A stretch of DNA of 64,000 nucleotides from UBA7672 sp965279085 (GTDB lineage Bacteria > Pseudomonadota > Alphaproteobacteria > Caulobacterales > Hyphomonadaceae): positions 4,154,001 to 4,218,000 of the forward strand of contig OZ257149.1 in the NCBI GenBank assembly GCA_965279085.1. The letters are read 5' to 3'. The notes beneath the pieces were generated by a model, which had not been told where the DNA came from, did no database searches, and was given only the letters and a program-made list of their open reading frames with translations. Both the position numbers and the translations under genes were made by a program. Positions 30,691 through 38,581 of this stretch are shown one piece after another. Every line of letters starts with the position of its first letter. The stretch's first letter is position 1.

Positions 30691-31683
30691 TTAGGCGGGC
30701 GAGAGCTTCGCTTTAGGCTGTCGCAACGTGAGACGTTTGCCGACCGTGCCTTTGATCGACAACGCCGCACGATCCCCATCGCTGAAGCCAAGCTTGGCGC
30801 GGTGGTTATGGCGGAACTCGAATTCGGTGAGATAGCGGTTCAAGTATTTCTCGCCGCAGTGCTGATAGACGCCGGTCATGCCTTTCTTGAACACGCCGAA
30901 GAAACCTTCCGCGCTGTTCGTGTGAACGTCGCCGCGAACATACTCGCCAGCAGAGTGCTTCACCGTCTCGTGTGACTCGAAGGCTTCATCGGCGCCGGTG
31001 TAGAGCTTGGACTCATCTGTCATGAGGCGGGTTTCCTCCGCGATGTTCTCGCGCAGGATTTTGGAGACGGTTGCCTTGTCGGCGTTGCCAACGTGGAACA
31101 CGCGCGAGCGGCCACCACGTTCGACCAGAGCGACAACGGCGCGTTTGTTGGACGGACCCTTGCCGCGCTTCGAGCGGCGCTTGTAGGGCTCGCCATTGGT
31201 CTTGGTCGTCGTCGGGACAGCGACTTTGCCGTAGTAGGTTTCGTCAGCCTCAACGATCTGGCCGGGGCCACCGAGTTTATCGTTCGTGTCGGCAGGCTTC
31301 ATCGACTCGCGAATGCGGTGAGCCATGAACCAAGCGGTGCGATACGAGCCGAGGCCGAGCATCCGTTGAAGCTGGGCGGCGGAGACGCCTTTCTTCGACG
31401 CGGCCATCAGGTGATGCGCCAGCAGCCACTTGCGGAGCGGGATGTGGCTGTCCTCGTAAACGGTGCCCATCGTGGCCGTGAAGTTACCGCCGCACGCGCG
31501 GCAGTGGTAGAGGCCGGGGCGGGTGTTCTCGGACTTCGATTTGATGAGGGCGCTCTCGCCCACGACGCCGCAATGGAAGCAGACGGGCTCGCCGCCAGTC
31601 CAGCGCAGCTTTTCGAAGTGACGACGAGCAACCTCGTCATCGTTGAACATGGGCTCGGTGGTGACGTCGAACTTGTGGGTCAT
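30691..31683 (-). CDS. IS1595-family transposase, element B
   Basis: A 330-residue transposase with the same plan as that of element A: zinc ribbon (CFHCGVVG and YHCRACGG), KKGVSAAQLQRMLGLGSYRT, and the catalytic core with VEADETYYGK, LMTDESKLY and HTNSAEGFFGVFKKG. It carries an insertion of about 15 residues (TTTKTNGEPYKRRSKRGK) and is clearly diverged from the other copy. ATG at 31683 is chosen; a GTG at 31722 is possible. Confidence 0.93.
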   Translation of the reverse strand: MTHKFDVTTEPMFNDDEVARRHFEKLRWTGGEPVCFHCGVVGESALIKSKSENTRPGLYHCRACGGNFTATMGTVYEDSHIPLRKWLLAHHLMAASKKGVSAAQLQRMLGLGSYRTAWFMAHRIRESMKPADTNDKLGGPGQIVEADETYYGKVAVPTTTKTNGEPYKRRSKRGKGPSNKRAVVALVERGGRSRVFHVGNADKATVSKILRENIAEETRLMTDESKLYTGADEAFESHETVKHSAGEYVRGDVHTNSAEGFFGVFKKGMTGVYQHCGEKYLNRYLTEFEFRHNHRAKLGFSDGDRAALSIKGTVGKRLTLRQPKAKLSPA

Positions 31684-31744
31684 CTCGGCAGTCCCAATTT
31701 GTCTCGGCTCTGTCTCTGCCACTAGACCTATGGGTTGATGGCAC

Positions 31745-31766
31745 TTATGTCAAGTGCATAATTAGG
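31745..31766 (-). repeat. Right terminal inverted repeat of element B
   Basis: Perfect inverted copy of 28323-28344, followed by the AAAGTTAT target duplication. Confidence 0.9.
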
Positions 31767-31774
31767 AAAGTTAT
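31767..31774 (+). repeat. Target duplication AAAGTTAT, right copy (element B)
   Basis: Second copy of the 8-mer at 28315-28322, followed by CCTACATC, the inverted partner of GATGTAGG on the far side of the element. Confidence 0.9.
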
Positions 31775-31828
31775 CCTACATCCCCGGATTCCGTGCGATG
31801 ATGCGTGCGTTGAGGCCAGGAGGTTGGA

Positions 31829-32155
31829 TTGGATTGCAGGAAAGAGATGGCGGCGGACGCGGCCCGGGCGCGCATCGCGGTGGCGCTGGCGGCGGGCGCG
31901 TGTGGCGTTTCGCCGGATGACGTTGCGGGCGGCGGACGGGCGGTGGCCGTGGCGATGGCGCGGCAGGTGGCGATGTATGTGGCCAGCGTTGCGTGGGGGA
32001 TGAGCCTCGGGCGTGTGGCGCGGGCGTTCGGGCGCGACCGTTCAACGGTGCGGTATGCGTGCCTCGCCATGGAGGAACGGCGCGAGGATGCTCGCTTCGA
32101 TCGCTGGATCGAAGGCATCGAGGCGGCAGCGGCGAATACACCGGTGCTGGCATGA
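31829..32155 (+). CDS. DnaA domain-IV-like DNA-binding protein
   Basis: A 108-residue protein. ARQVAMYVASVAWGMSLGRV followed by ARAFGRDRSTVRYACLAMEE matches the DNA-binding domain IV of DnaA, including the RDRSTV stretch that reads the DnaA box (DHSTV in DnaA). No ATPase domain is attached. TTG at 31829 has a perfect AGGAGG five bases upstream; ATG at 31847 with AGGAAAG is an alternative. Its stop overlaps the start of the DUF6456 gene. Element B sits directly in its upstream region. Confidence 0.85.
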   Translation: MDCRKEMAADAARARIAVALAAGACGVSPDDVAGGGRAVAVAMARQVAMYVASVAWGMSLGRVARAFGRDRSTVRYACLAMEERREDARFDRWIEGIEAAAANTPVLA

Positions 32156-32862
32156 GCGCGGTCGCGGAGATGGTTCCTGGCGCCGATTGCGAGGAGCGGT
32201 TGGACCGCGCGGTGCGTGCGCTGCGCATCAGCGGACGGCGCCTGCTGAAGCTGAAGACGGGATGGGGCGTGATGTCGGGCGTGGACCGGCGTTGCCGGCC
32301 GCGTCTGATGGTCGAGGCGGAGGATGTCGAACGGCTGGCGCGCGAAGGTTCGATCAAGGCGGTGGATGACGGCGTGTATGTGCTGGCGGATGTCGATGTG
32401 CTGGCGGCGCCAGCGCAGGAGCCGTGGGCGTTCATCGCGGCGGGGATACAGCGGAGCGTGCGCAATGCAGGGGGCGGCTTTACGACGCTCGCGACCAACG
32501 CGCGGCGCGGCGAGGGTCCGCTGACGATGAGGCATGTACAGGCGGGGGTGCGGTTGGTGGCGGATGCGGAGCTGCAGGAGAACAGCGGCGGGCTGACGAT
32601 GGACTGGGATGCGGGGCCGGTGGATCGGCAAAGGCGTAGCGCGCCGGCGGGTGGTCCGAAGGTGAGCGCTACGGGCGCGGCAAAGCGATTGCGGCGCGTG
32701 CGCGAGGCGATGGACCAGCGGCAGTGGCGGATTGTCTACGTGCTTTGCGTCGGTGGGCTCTCGCTGCGGAGAATGCGGACGCAGTTCGCGCTCGGACAGG
32801 GCAAGGCTGCTGGCGTGATCGCGGAGGCGATGGAGGCGCTGGCGACTGCTTACGAAAGCTGA
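32152..32862 (+). CDS. DUF6456 domain protein
   Basis: A 236-residue protein translationally coupled (ATGA) to the DnaA-like gene. The C-terminal third (AAKRLRRVREAMDQRQWRIV then VLCVGGLSLRRMRTQFALGQ) reads as a helix-turn-helix and fits the DUF6456 domain, which commonly accompanies such genes in alphaproteobacteria. The N-terminal part is of unknown fold. Co-expression suggests a joint role in DNA binding. Confidence 0.75.
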   Translation: MSAVAEMVPGADCEERLDRAVRALRISGRRLLKLKTGWGVMSGVDRRCRPRLMVEAEDVERLAREGSIKAVDDGVYVLADVDVLAAPAQEPWAFIAAGIQRSVRNAGGGFTTLATNARRGEGPLTMRHVQAGVRLVADAELQENSGGLTMDWDAGPVDRQRRSAPAGGPKVSATGAAKRLRRVREAMDQRQWRIVYVLCVGGLSLRRMRTQFALGQGKAAGVIAEAMEALATAYES

Positions 32863-32868
32863 AGCTTC

Positions 32869-32958
32869 GTGTCTTTGTGCGAACCCTGGTGTCTTTGTGT
32901 TTCGTTTGAAAAAGATTCAAACACAAAGGCTCGAAGAATTCACAAGGGACACAAAGAA
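32869..32958. repeat. Imperfect palindromic repeat between convergent genes
   Basis: GTGTCTTTGTG occurs directly twice (32869-32879 and 32889-32899) and its inverted relatives CACAAAGG and GGGACACAAAG follow at about 32922-32957, with a TTTGAA-aaaga-TTCAAA hairpin at the centre. It separates the convergent DUF6456 and SufE genes, and could serve as a bidirectional terminator or be a dispersed repeat. Confidence 0.6.
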
Positions 32959-32967
32959 GAGGCGCCG

Positions 32968-33387
32968 CTAGCTGGCGCCGGCGAGCGTGCGGATACGCTG
33001 GAGCATCGAGGCAAGGCCGTTGGAGCGTTGCGGCGTCAACGCGTCGGCGATGCCGATCTCCTTGAAGAAGGCGGGCGCATCGAAGGCGAGGATGTCTGCG
33101 GGCTTCTGATCGGAGAAGAGATGGGTGATCACGGCGACCAAGCCGGCGACGATGGAGGCGTCGGACGCGCCGCGCAGGTGGATAGCGCCGGGATTCGTGG
33201 TGGAAGGTTCCGCGATGAGCCAGACCTGACTGGAACAGCCGCGCACCTTGTATGCGTCGTCGTATTCGTTCGCAGCGAGCGGGCTTAGCGCCTTGCCGAG
33301 ATCGATGAGGTGCGTGAAGCGCGCTTCCCAGTCGCCCAGGAAGGCAAAATCCTCACGCAGTTGTTCAGCCTGGCCGGCGACGCTCAT
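32968..33387 (-). CDS. sufE: SufE-family cysteine-desulfurase activator
   Basis: A 139-residue protein that accepts sulfur from SufS for iron-sulfur cluster assembly. The reactive Cys51 lies in YKVRGCSSQVWL, the family hallmark, preceded by REDFAFLGDWEARFTHLIDLGK. ATG at 33387 gives the usual length; ATG at 33399 is four residues longer. It is not next to other suf genes in this window. Confidence 0.93.
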   Translation of the reverse strand: MSVAGQAEQLREDFAFLGDWEARFTHLIDLGKALSPLAANEYDDAYKVRGCSSQVWLIAEPSTTNPGAIHLRGASDASIVAGLVAVITHLFSDQKPADILAFDAPAFFKEIGIADALTPQRSNGLASMLQRIRTLAGAS

Positions 33388-33433
33388 GCCGGGTGACATG
33401 GCGCGGCGGGCGCACGGACGCAAGTGCGACGAA

Positions 33434-33475
33434 GCGAGCCGGAGCTGGGCTGGGTGTGGGGATGCTCCGGCTCGC
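33434..33475 (-). terminator. Strong hairpin downstream of the first UrcA gene
   Basis: GCGAGCCGGAGC (33434-33445) pairs perfectly with 33464-33475 (12-bp stem). It lies 38 bases beyond the UrcA stop on the minus strand. No U-run follows, so it may stabilise the mRNA or work with Rho. Confidence 0.55.
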
Positions 33476-33513
33476 CTGTCACAGGGCGGTGCGTCTCAAA
33501 CACGCCCCGAGCT

Positions 33514-33855
33514 TCAGGAGTTCCGGACAGTCCAGTTGGCGGCGACGTGGAGCGCCTGCTCGCGGTAGTGGACCGAGGCGACGTCCATCCGGCCGATCTT
33601 GTCGACCACGGCTTCCATCAGCGCGGTCTTGCAGGTCTCGGCAGCGCGCTGCGCGCCAGCCGACATGATGCGTGTCCCTTCGCACGCCCGGCGGGCCTTG
33701 CGTTCGAGCTGTTTGTAGATGGCTTCGGGTGTGTCCGCCGTCTTGTACACGAACGTGACCTTCATGCTGCCTGTGCGCGAGGGTCCGGCGATGGCCGAGG
33801 GAGCTGTGAAAGCGGTGATCGCCGCCAGGGCGGCGAAGAGAGTTTTCGTTTTCAT
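33514..33855 (-). CDS. UrcA-family secreted protein, first copy
   Basis: A 113-residue protein with a signal peptide (ending SAIA-GP) and the UrcA pattern: a strand, then AIYKQLERKARRACEG, a Cys-containing central part (Cys58 and Cys75, likely a disulfide), and a final helix ALMEAVVDKIGRMDVASVH. UrcA proteins are small exported proteins of alphaproteobacteria with unknown role. It lies downstream of a LysR gene on the same strand. Confidence 0.85.
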   Translation of the reverse strand: MKTKTLFAALAAITAFTAPSAIAGPSRTGSMKVTFVYKTADTPEAIYKQLERKARRACEGTRIMSAGAQRAAETCKTALMEAVVDKIGRMDVASVHYREQALHVAANWTVRNS

Positions 33856-34074
33856 GGGGAGGTCTTTCTACTCTTTTATTGTTCTTGTTATCGAGCCGCC
33901 CGTCTTGTGCGGGCAGGGTCAGTGATGACCCAGAAAGCGCGGTCTTGGAATCGAGCAGTGCGCGACGGGTCCATGACTTAAACTCATGTCGCACCGCCTT
34001 GTGGGCGGGCCGTCGTCTACCGTTGTGAGGATTGGGGCGGGAGCGCCGGAGCATTGCCCCGTTTTCGCCATCTC

Positions 34075-34965
34075 TCAGTTGAGATGCGCCATCGATGTGC
34101 GAAGCCATTCGACCACCGTCTGCACGAAGGGACGGCGCGCGGAGGCGACGGTGTGCGCAATGTGGAAGGTGTGCTCGGTCTCCAGCGGCGTCGCGCAGAA
34201 CTGAACGAGTTCGCCGGAGTTGAGCTGATCCTGCACGAGAAGTCGCGGCAGCAGGGCGAGGCCCTGGTTGGTGACGAGCGCCTTGATGGCGACGAGGAAG
34301 TCTTCGATCACATAGGCGGGCTGCGTTTCGGAAATGTCGACATTGGCGGCGGCGGACCAGTCGCGCCATTCGTTGAAGCCGGCGGTCTGGATGCGGCGCG
34401 TGCGTGTGAGAAGCGTGGCGATGTCGCCGTCATGCTCCTTGAACACGCTAGGCGAGCAGACGGGCACGAGTTGTCCCTTCACCAGCCGGGCCGAGACGAG
34501 GCCTTCGTACTGGCCGAGACCGTAGCGGACGCCGAGATCCGCCTCTTCTTTCGTGAGATCAATGAGACGCACGGAGGTGATGAACTCGATCTCGATATCC
34601 GGATACTGCTGCCGGAATTCGGGCAGGCGGGGCACGAGGAATTGCGAAGCGAACGAGGCCAGCGTGGCGATGCGGCAGATCTGCGAGCGCGGCGGCTTGC
34701 GGTGGTAGTGAGAGAAGGCGTCCGACATCATCGCGAAGGCGGGCCGCAGGGCCTCCATCAGCGTGTAGCCTTCCTGCGTCAGCGACAGGCCAGTGGGCGA
34801 GCGCACGAAGACCTGCGCGCCAATGAAATCCTCAAGCGAAATCACGTGTTTGGAGATGGCGCCCTGCGTGACGCCGAGCTCTTCCGCGGCGCGGGAGAAG
34901 CTGAGATGGCGCGACGCGGCTTCGAAGGCGCGCACCGCATTCAGGGGTGGTAGCGGTCTCGACAT
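34075..34965 (-). CDS. LysR-family regulator (GcvA-like), first copy
   Basis: A 296-residue regulator. The N-terminal helix-turn-helix reads PPLNAVRAFEAASRHLSFSR then AAEELGVTQGAISKHVISLE, as in GcvA/AmpR-type LysR proteins. The effector domain follows at about 90-290. It is read in the same direction as the UrcA gene 219 bp downstream, and a near-copy of this pair lies next to it. Confidence 0.93.
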   Translation of the reverse strand: MSRPLPPLNAVRAFEAASRHLSFSRAAEELGVTQGAISKHVISLEDFIGAQVFVRSPTGLSLTQEGYTLMEALRPAFAMMSDAFSHYHRKPPRSQICRIATLASFASQFLVPRLPEFRQQYPDIEIEFITSVRLIDLTKEEADLGVRYGLGQYEGLVSARLVKGQLVPVCSPSVFKEHDGDIATLLTRTRRIQTAGFNEWRDWSAAANVDISETQPAYVIEDFLVAIKALVTNQGLALLPRLLVQDQLNSGELVQFCATPLETEHTFHIAHTVASARRPFVQTVVEWLRTSMAHLN

Positions 34966-35032
34966 GGCGAGGGCTGACTAGCACGACTTGCGTTGCGTGA
35001 CAGCGCCCTCGATACGGCGGCCAAACGGCTTT

Positions 35033-35101
35033 CGGCCGGAAGCGGGGCATTGGTTCTCGTATTCCCCGAGGGGTCGGGGGCAAGAACTCCGCTTCCGGCC
35101 G
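35033..35101 (-). terminator. Long multi-tier hairpin downstream of the second UrcA gene
   Basis: An outer 13-bp stem (35033-35045 with 35089-35101), an inner GTTCT/AGAAC pair (35053-35057 with 35083-35087) and a CCCCG/CGGGG tip (35064-35068 with 35075-35079) can stack into one structure. It follows the UrcA stop on the minus strand and precedes the next LysR gene's promoter region. Confidence 0.55.
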
Positions 35102-35144
35102 GTCAGCCAAGCCCCTGTCGTCCCGGGGCCAGGTTATGGTGTCG

Positions 35145-35477
35145 CTAGCCCCGTTGTTCGAGGCCGTGGATGGTCGCCAGGTCCGTACGGTTGATGCGTT
35201 CGACAGCAGCCTCGACGATGCTGTTGGCGCATTCCTGGTCGTACTTGCGCTGGTTCAGCGAACGGGGGCCCGCCGTCCTGCAGGCGCGTTCTGCGGTGGC
35301 TTCGAGCTTGGCATAGATCTGCGCGGCCGGCGCGCCGGTGTCGTAGGCGAACTTCGCCCGGACCGTCTTGTAGGTGTGGTGCGGCAGGTCGGCGAATGCG
35401 GTCTGCGTGCCCGATCCAACGGAGATCATCAGCAGGGCAAGCGGAACGGCATAGAGCTTCAGGCTGGGCGTAAGCAT
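35145..35477 (-). CDS. UrcA-family secreted protein, second copy
   Basis: A 110-residue protein with a signal peptide (about 1-29, ending AFA-DL) and the UrcA pattern AQIYAKLEATAERACRTAGP, two Cys residues (about 65 and 83) and a final NSIVEAAVERINRTDLATIH helix. A start at 35477 with AAGGACCTCCCC upstream is chosen; the 33855 start of the first copy has an almost identical upstream sequence. Likely paralogue by tandem duplication. Confidence 0.85.
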   Translation of the reverse strand: MLTPSLKLYAVPLALLMISVGSGTQTAFADLPHHTYKTVRAKFAYDTGAPAAQIYAKLEATAERACRTAGPRSLNQRKYDQECANSIVEAAVERINRTDLATIHGLEQRG

Positions 35478-35669
35478 GGGGAGGTCCTTCTTCTTTGCGG
35501 CCCGTCTTGATTGCGGGCTGGGACGGTAGATGGGGCGCCCCGCTCCGGTTTGGAATCGAGAAGGCCGAGGGACGCCCATGAGGAAAAGTAATGCCGCAGG
35601 CGTGCGTGCGAATCCTTGAACGCCCGCGAAGGCGCACGTCGTAACCTCGCTTACTCGCAATTGTCGCGA

Positions 35670-36554
35670 TTAACTGGCCGCTTCGGCCTTCAGCCACGCG
35701 ATGACATCGGGCACGACGGGGCGGCGGTGTGCGTTCGGCGTGTGGACGATGTGGAAATTGTAATCCGTCTTAACGCGAGCAGGCGAAAATGTGACGAGCT
35801 CGCCCTTTCGAATCCTGTCGCGCACGAGAATTTCGGGCAGCAGGCCGAGGCCTTGATGGGCGACGACCGCCATCAGGGCGACCTGGAATTCCTCGATCAC
35901 CATTGTTGGCGGCGCGGTCGATAGATCGAATTTCGCGGCGTCGGCCCAGTCGCGCCACTCATTGTGGGCGGCGCACTGGATGCGCCGCGTGGAGGCGATG
36001 AGCGAGGCGAGGCTGGCGCCGCCGGCGGCGAGAACATCCGGCGTGCAGACGGCGAGCAGCGCTCCCTCCGACAACGGCGTCGAGATCACGCCGTCATACT
36101 GGCCCCCGCCATAGCGGACTGCGATGTCGAATTCTTCACGGTTCAGATCCACGAGCCGGATGGTGGTGAGGAATTCGAGTTCGACGCCGGGAAAGCGATC
36201 GCGGAAGGCGCCGAGGCGGGGCACCAGGAATTGCGAGGCAAAGGACGCCGTCGTGGAAATCCGCACGATGTTCGAGCGCGGCGCGCGGCGCGAATAGCGA
36301 GCAAAGGCTTCTGACAGCGTCGTGAAAGCGGGCTCGATGGCCTCTTTCAGCGAGCCGCCCTCATTGGTGAGGCGCAGGCCGCCGGGCTCGCGATGAAAGA
36401 GCTGGAGGCCGATGAAATCCTCGAGCGCGATCACCTGCTTGGAGATCGCGCCCTGGGTCACGCCGAGTTCTTCGGCCGCGCGCGACAGGTTGAGGTGCCG
36501 CGAGGCCGCCTCGAAGGCGCGCACGGCATTGAGGGGAGGAAGCGGCTTTACCAT
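35670..36554 (-). CDS. LysR-family regulator (GcvA-like), second copy
   Basis: A 294-residue LysR protein clearly paralogous to the first copy (PPLNAVRAFEAASRHLNLSR, AAEELGVTQGAISKQVIALE, and matching effector-domain segments). Together with the UrcA gene downstream it forms the second LysR-UrcA pair. The regulated genes are unknown; the adjacent UrcA gene is an obvious candidate. Confidence 0.93.
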   Translation of the reverse strand: MVKPLPPLNAVRAFEAASRHLNLSRAAEELGVTQGAISKQVIALEDFIGLQLFHREPGGLRLTNEGGSLKEAIEPAFTTLSEAFARYSRRAPRSNIVRISTTASFASQFLVPRLGAFRDRFPGVELEFLTTIRLVDLNREEFDIAVRYGGGQYDGVISTPLSEGALLAVCTPDVLAAGGASLASLIASTRRIQCAAHNEWRDWADAAKFDLSTAPPTMVIEEFQVALMAVVAHQGLGLLPEILVRDRIRKGELVTFSPARVKTDYNFHIVHTPNAHRRPVVPDVIAWLKAEAAS

Positions 36555-36714
36555 GTCCCGGTGGTATCACGCCCTGTTGCCAGCTCTTGTCAGCAGCATG
36601 TGGGGGCGACCCGCGCATCTGTGAATATGCGAGGCAAATTTTGGGTTGGCGATCGGGGAAAATCCTGTAGTCGGGAAGGATAATCCAAGGATCATTTCCA
36701 ACAGCCCGAGGCCG

Positions 36715-38487
36715 ATGCCGCATCATACCCCGCTCCTAGCCACAATCGCCGCGGGTATCGGACTCGCCTTCCTTCTTGGACTTCTCGCCAATCGCCTGAA
36801 ACTGTCGCCACTGGTCGGCTACCTGATGGCCGGCGTGGTCGTCGGGCCGTTCACGCCGGGTTTCGTGGCGGACCAGAACCTGGCCAACGAACTCGCGGAG
36901 ATGGGCGTCATCCTGCTGATGTTCGGGGTGGGCCTACACTTCTCGCTCAAGGACCTGATGTCGGTGCGGCTCATCGCCGTGCCGGGCGCTGTCGTGCAGA
37001 TGCTGACCGCGACCGCGATGGGCGTGGGGCTTGGCTTCCTGTTCGGATGGCCGCTGGCGGGCGGGATCGTGTTTGGCCTAGCGCTGTCGGTGGCGAGTAC
37101 GGTTGTGTTGCTGAAGGCGCTGCAGGAGCGGCACATCGTGCAGACCGAGCGCGGGCGGATCGCGGTTGGCTGGCTGATCGTCGAGGATCTCGCGATGGTG
37201 CTGGCGCTGGTGATGCTGCCGGTGGTGGCGCAGATGCTGGGGACGACGGCCGTTGTAGAAACGACGCCCGTGTTGCCGGATGTTGTGGCGGATGCGGTGG
37301 AAGCGACGGGCGTGGTTGCTGACGCCGAGCACGCGGTGACGGCGGGCGGCGAAACGTGGGCGATACTGCTGACGACGCTGTTCAAGGTCGCGGCGTTCGT
37401 GGCGTTCATGCTGGTCGTGGGCAAGCGCGTCATCCCCTATGTGTTGCATTATGTGGCGCATACGGGGTCGCGTGAGCTGTTCAGGCTGGCCGTGCTGGCG
37501 ATCGCGCTGGGCGTGGCGTTCGGCGCGGCGATGCTGTTCGGCGTTTCGTTCGCGCTGGGCGCGTTCTTCGCGGGGATGATCCTGTCGGAGTCGGAGCTGA
37601 GCCATCAGGCGGCGGAGGAAACGCTGCCGCTGCGCGATGCGTTCGCGGTGCTGTTCTTCGTGGCGGCCGGGATGCTGTTCAATCCGCAGGTTCTGCTGGA
37701 GCAACCGCTGCAACTGCTGGCGACCTTGGCGGTCATCCTCATCGGCAAATCGCTGGCGGCGTTCCTGATCATCAAGGCGTTCAAGCATCCGACGGGCACG
37801 GCGCTGGTGGTTTCAGCGAGCCTGGCGCAGATCGGCGAGTTCTCGTTCATCCTTGCCACGCTGGGCTTCGACCTCGCCATCCTGCCGGTGGAGGGGCGCG
37901 ACCTGATCATCGCCGGAGCGATCATCTCGATCATCCTGAACCCGTTCGTGTTCATGATCGTCTCGCGGTTCGAGAAGAAGAAACAGGCGCCGGCTGAAGC
38001 CGCGCCTGAGACGGACCTCAAGCCGCCGCTGCTTACTGGCCATGCCGTGGTTGTCGGCTATGGGCGGGTTGGGCAGGTGCTGGTCGACGGGCTGCGGATG
38101 GATGGGCATAGCGTGCTCATAATCGATGACAAGCCCGAGCGCGTGGACCGGGCGCGCGAGAGCGGCGTTGATGCCCTTCTTGGTTCGGGCGCCGACGCTG
38201 ATGTGGTGAAGGCAACCAACATCGGGACCGCAAAGCTGCTGTTCGTGGCGATCCCGAATCCGTTCGAGGCCGGCCAGGTGGTGGCGAAAGCGCGGGCGGC
38301 TAATACGGCGCTGAAGATCGTGGCGCGGGCGCATTCGGACGAAGAGGTCACGCACCTCAAGAGCCTTGGCGCCGACGAGATCATCATGGGCGAGCGGGAG
38401 CTGGCGCAGGCGATGCTGATGCGCGCACGCGATGCTTTGAAGTTGCTGGTTCCTCCGGCAGCGGAGCCGCCCGCGCAGCCCGCCTAG
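36715..38487 (+). CDS. ybaL: YbaL/KefB-type cation/proton antiporter with RCK domain
   Basis: A 590-residue CPA2-family antiporter in the cytoplasmic membrane. The N-terminus (LLANRLKLSPLVGYLMAGVV, VGPFTPGFVAD, FGVGLHFSLKDLM) matches E. coli YbaL closely. About 12 membrane helices span 1-420. An RCK nucleotide-binding domain follows with GYGRVGQ at about 448-454. A loop of about 35 residues rich in Val/Ala/Glu/Asp (near 185-220) is an insertion relative to YbaL. ATG at 36715 is chosen since it aligns with the family N-terminus. Confidence 0.92.
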   Translation: MPHHTPLLATIAAGIGLAFLLGLLANRLKLSPLVGYLMAGVVVGPFTPGFVADQNLANELAEMGVILLMFGVGLHFSLKDLMSVRLIAVPGAVVQMLTATAMGVGLGFLFGWPLAGGIVFGLALSVASTVVLLKALQERHIVQTERGRIAVGWLIVEDLAMVLALVMLPVVAQMLGTTAVVETTPVLPDVVADAVEATGVVADAEHAVTAGGETWAILLTTLFKVAAFVAFMLVVGKRVIPYVLHYVAHTGSRELFRLAVLAIALGVAFGAAMLFGVSFALGAFFAGMILSESELSHQAAEETLPLRDAFAVLFFVAAGMLFNPQVLLEQPLQLLATLAVILIGKSLAAFLIIKAFKHPTGTALVVSASLAQIGEFSFILATLGFDLAILPVEGRDLIIAGAIISIILNPFVFMIVSRFEKKKQAPAEAAPETDLKPPLLTGHAVVVGYGRVGQVLVDGLRMDGHSVLIIDDKPERVDRARESGVDALLGSGADADVVKATNIGTAKLLFVAIPNPFEAGQVVAKARAANTALKIVARAHSDEEVTHLKSLGADEIIMGERELAQAMLMRARDALKLLVPPAAEPPAQPA

Positions 38488-38531
38488 CCGACTGGTTGTC
38501 CTTGCAAGCTGAATGATTGCTCGAAACGAAA

Positions 38532-38557
38532 CCGCCCCGGCTTTTTGGCCGGGGCGG
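38532..38557. terminator. Bidirectional terminator between ybaL and a secreted protein gene
   Basis: CCGCCCCGGC (38532-38541) pairs perfectly with 38548-38557 around TTTTTG. It lies between two convergent genes, 45 and 25 bases from their stops. Confidence 0.75.
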
Positions 38558-38581
38558 ATCTTGTTCGACAGGGATGGAAGT

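Larger units (their letters stand above)
28323..31766. mobile_element. Element B: composite IS1595-type transposon (3444 bp)
   Basis: The ends are perfect 22-bp inverted repeats (28323-28344 and 31745-31766, beginning CCTAATTATGCACTT). They are flanked by the AAAGTTAT duplication. Inside, a third left-end-like sequence at 28825-28847 shows that a second element was once placed here. Contents: a small plus-strand gene, a broken minus-strand gene, a second small gene, a 294-residue protein, a small basic protein, DUF1508, an RFLFEYRH protein, a small basic peptide gene and the transposase. Confidence 0.9.

Noticed and set aside
24237..31766. Prophage or integrative conjugative element
   Set aside because: No integrase, phage structural, replication or transfer genes are present. 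The boundaries are explained by IS1595-type ends and 8-bp duplications.
32869..32958. CRISPR array
   Set aside because: The repeats are two short direct copies with inverted partners and irregular spacing, and there are no cas genes in the window.
36555..36714. Riboswitch upstream of the YbaL-type antiporter
   Set aside because: The 160-bp leader was read for known ion-responsive consensus elements and none was recognised.
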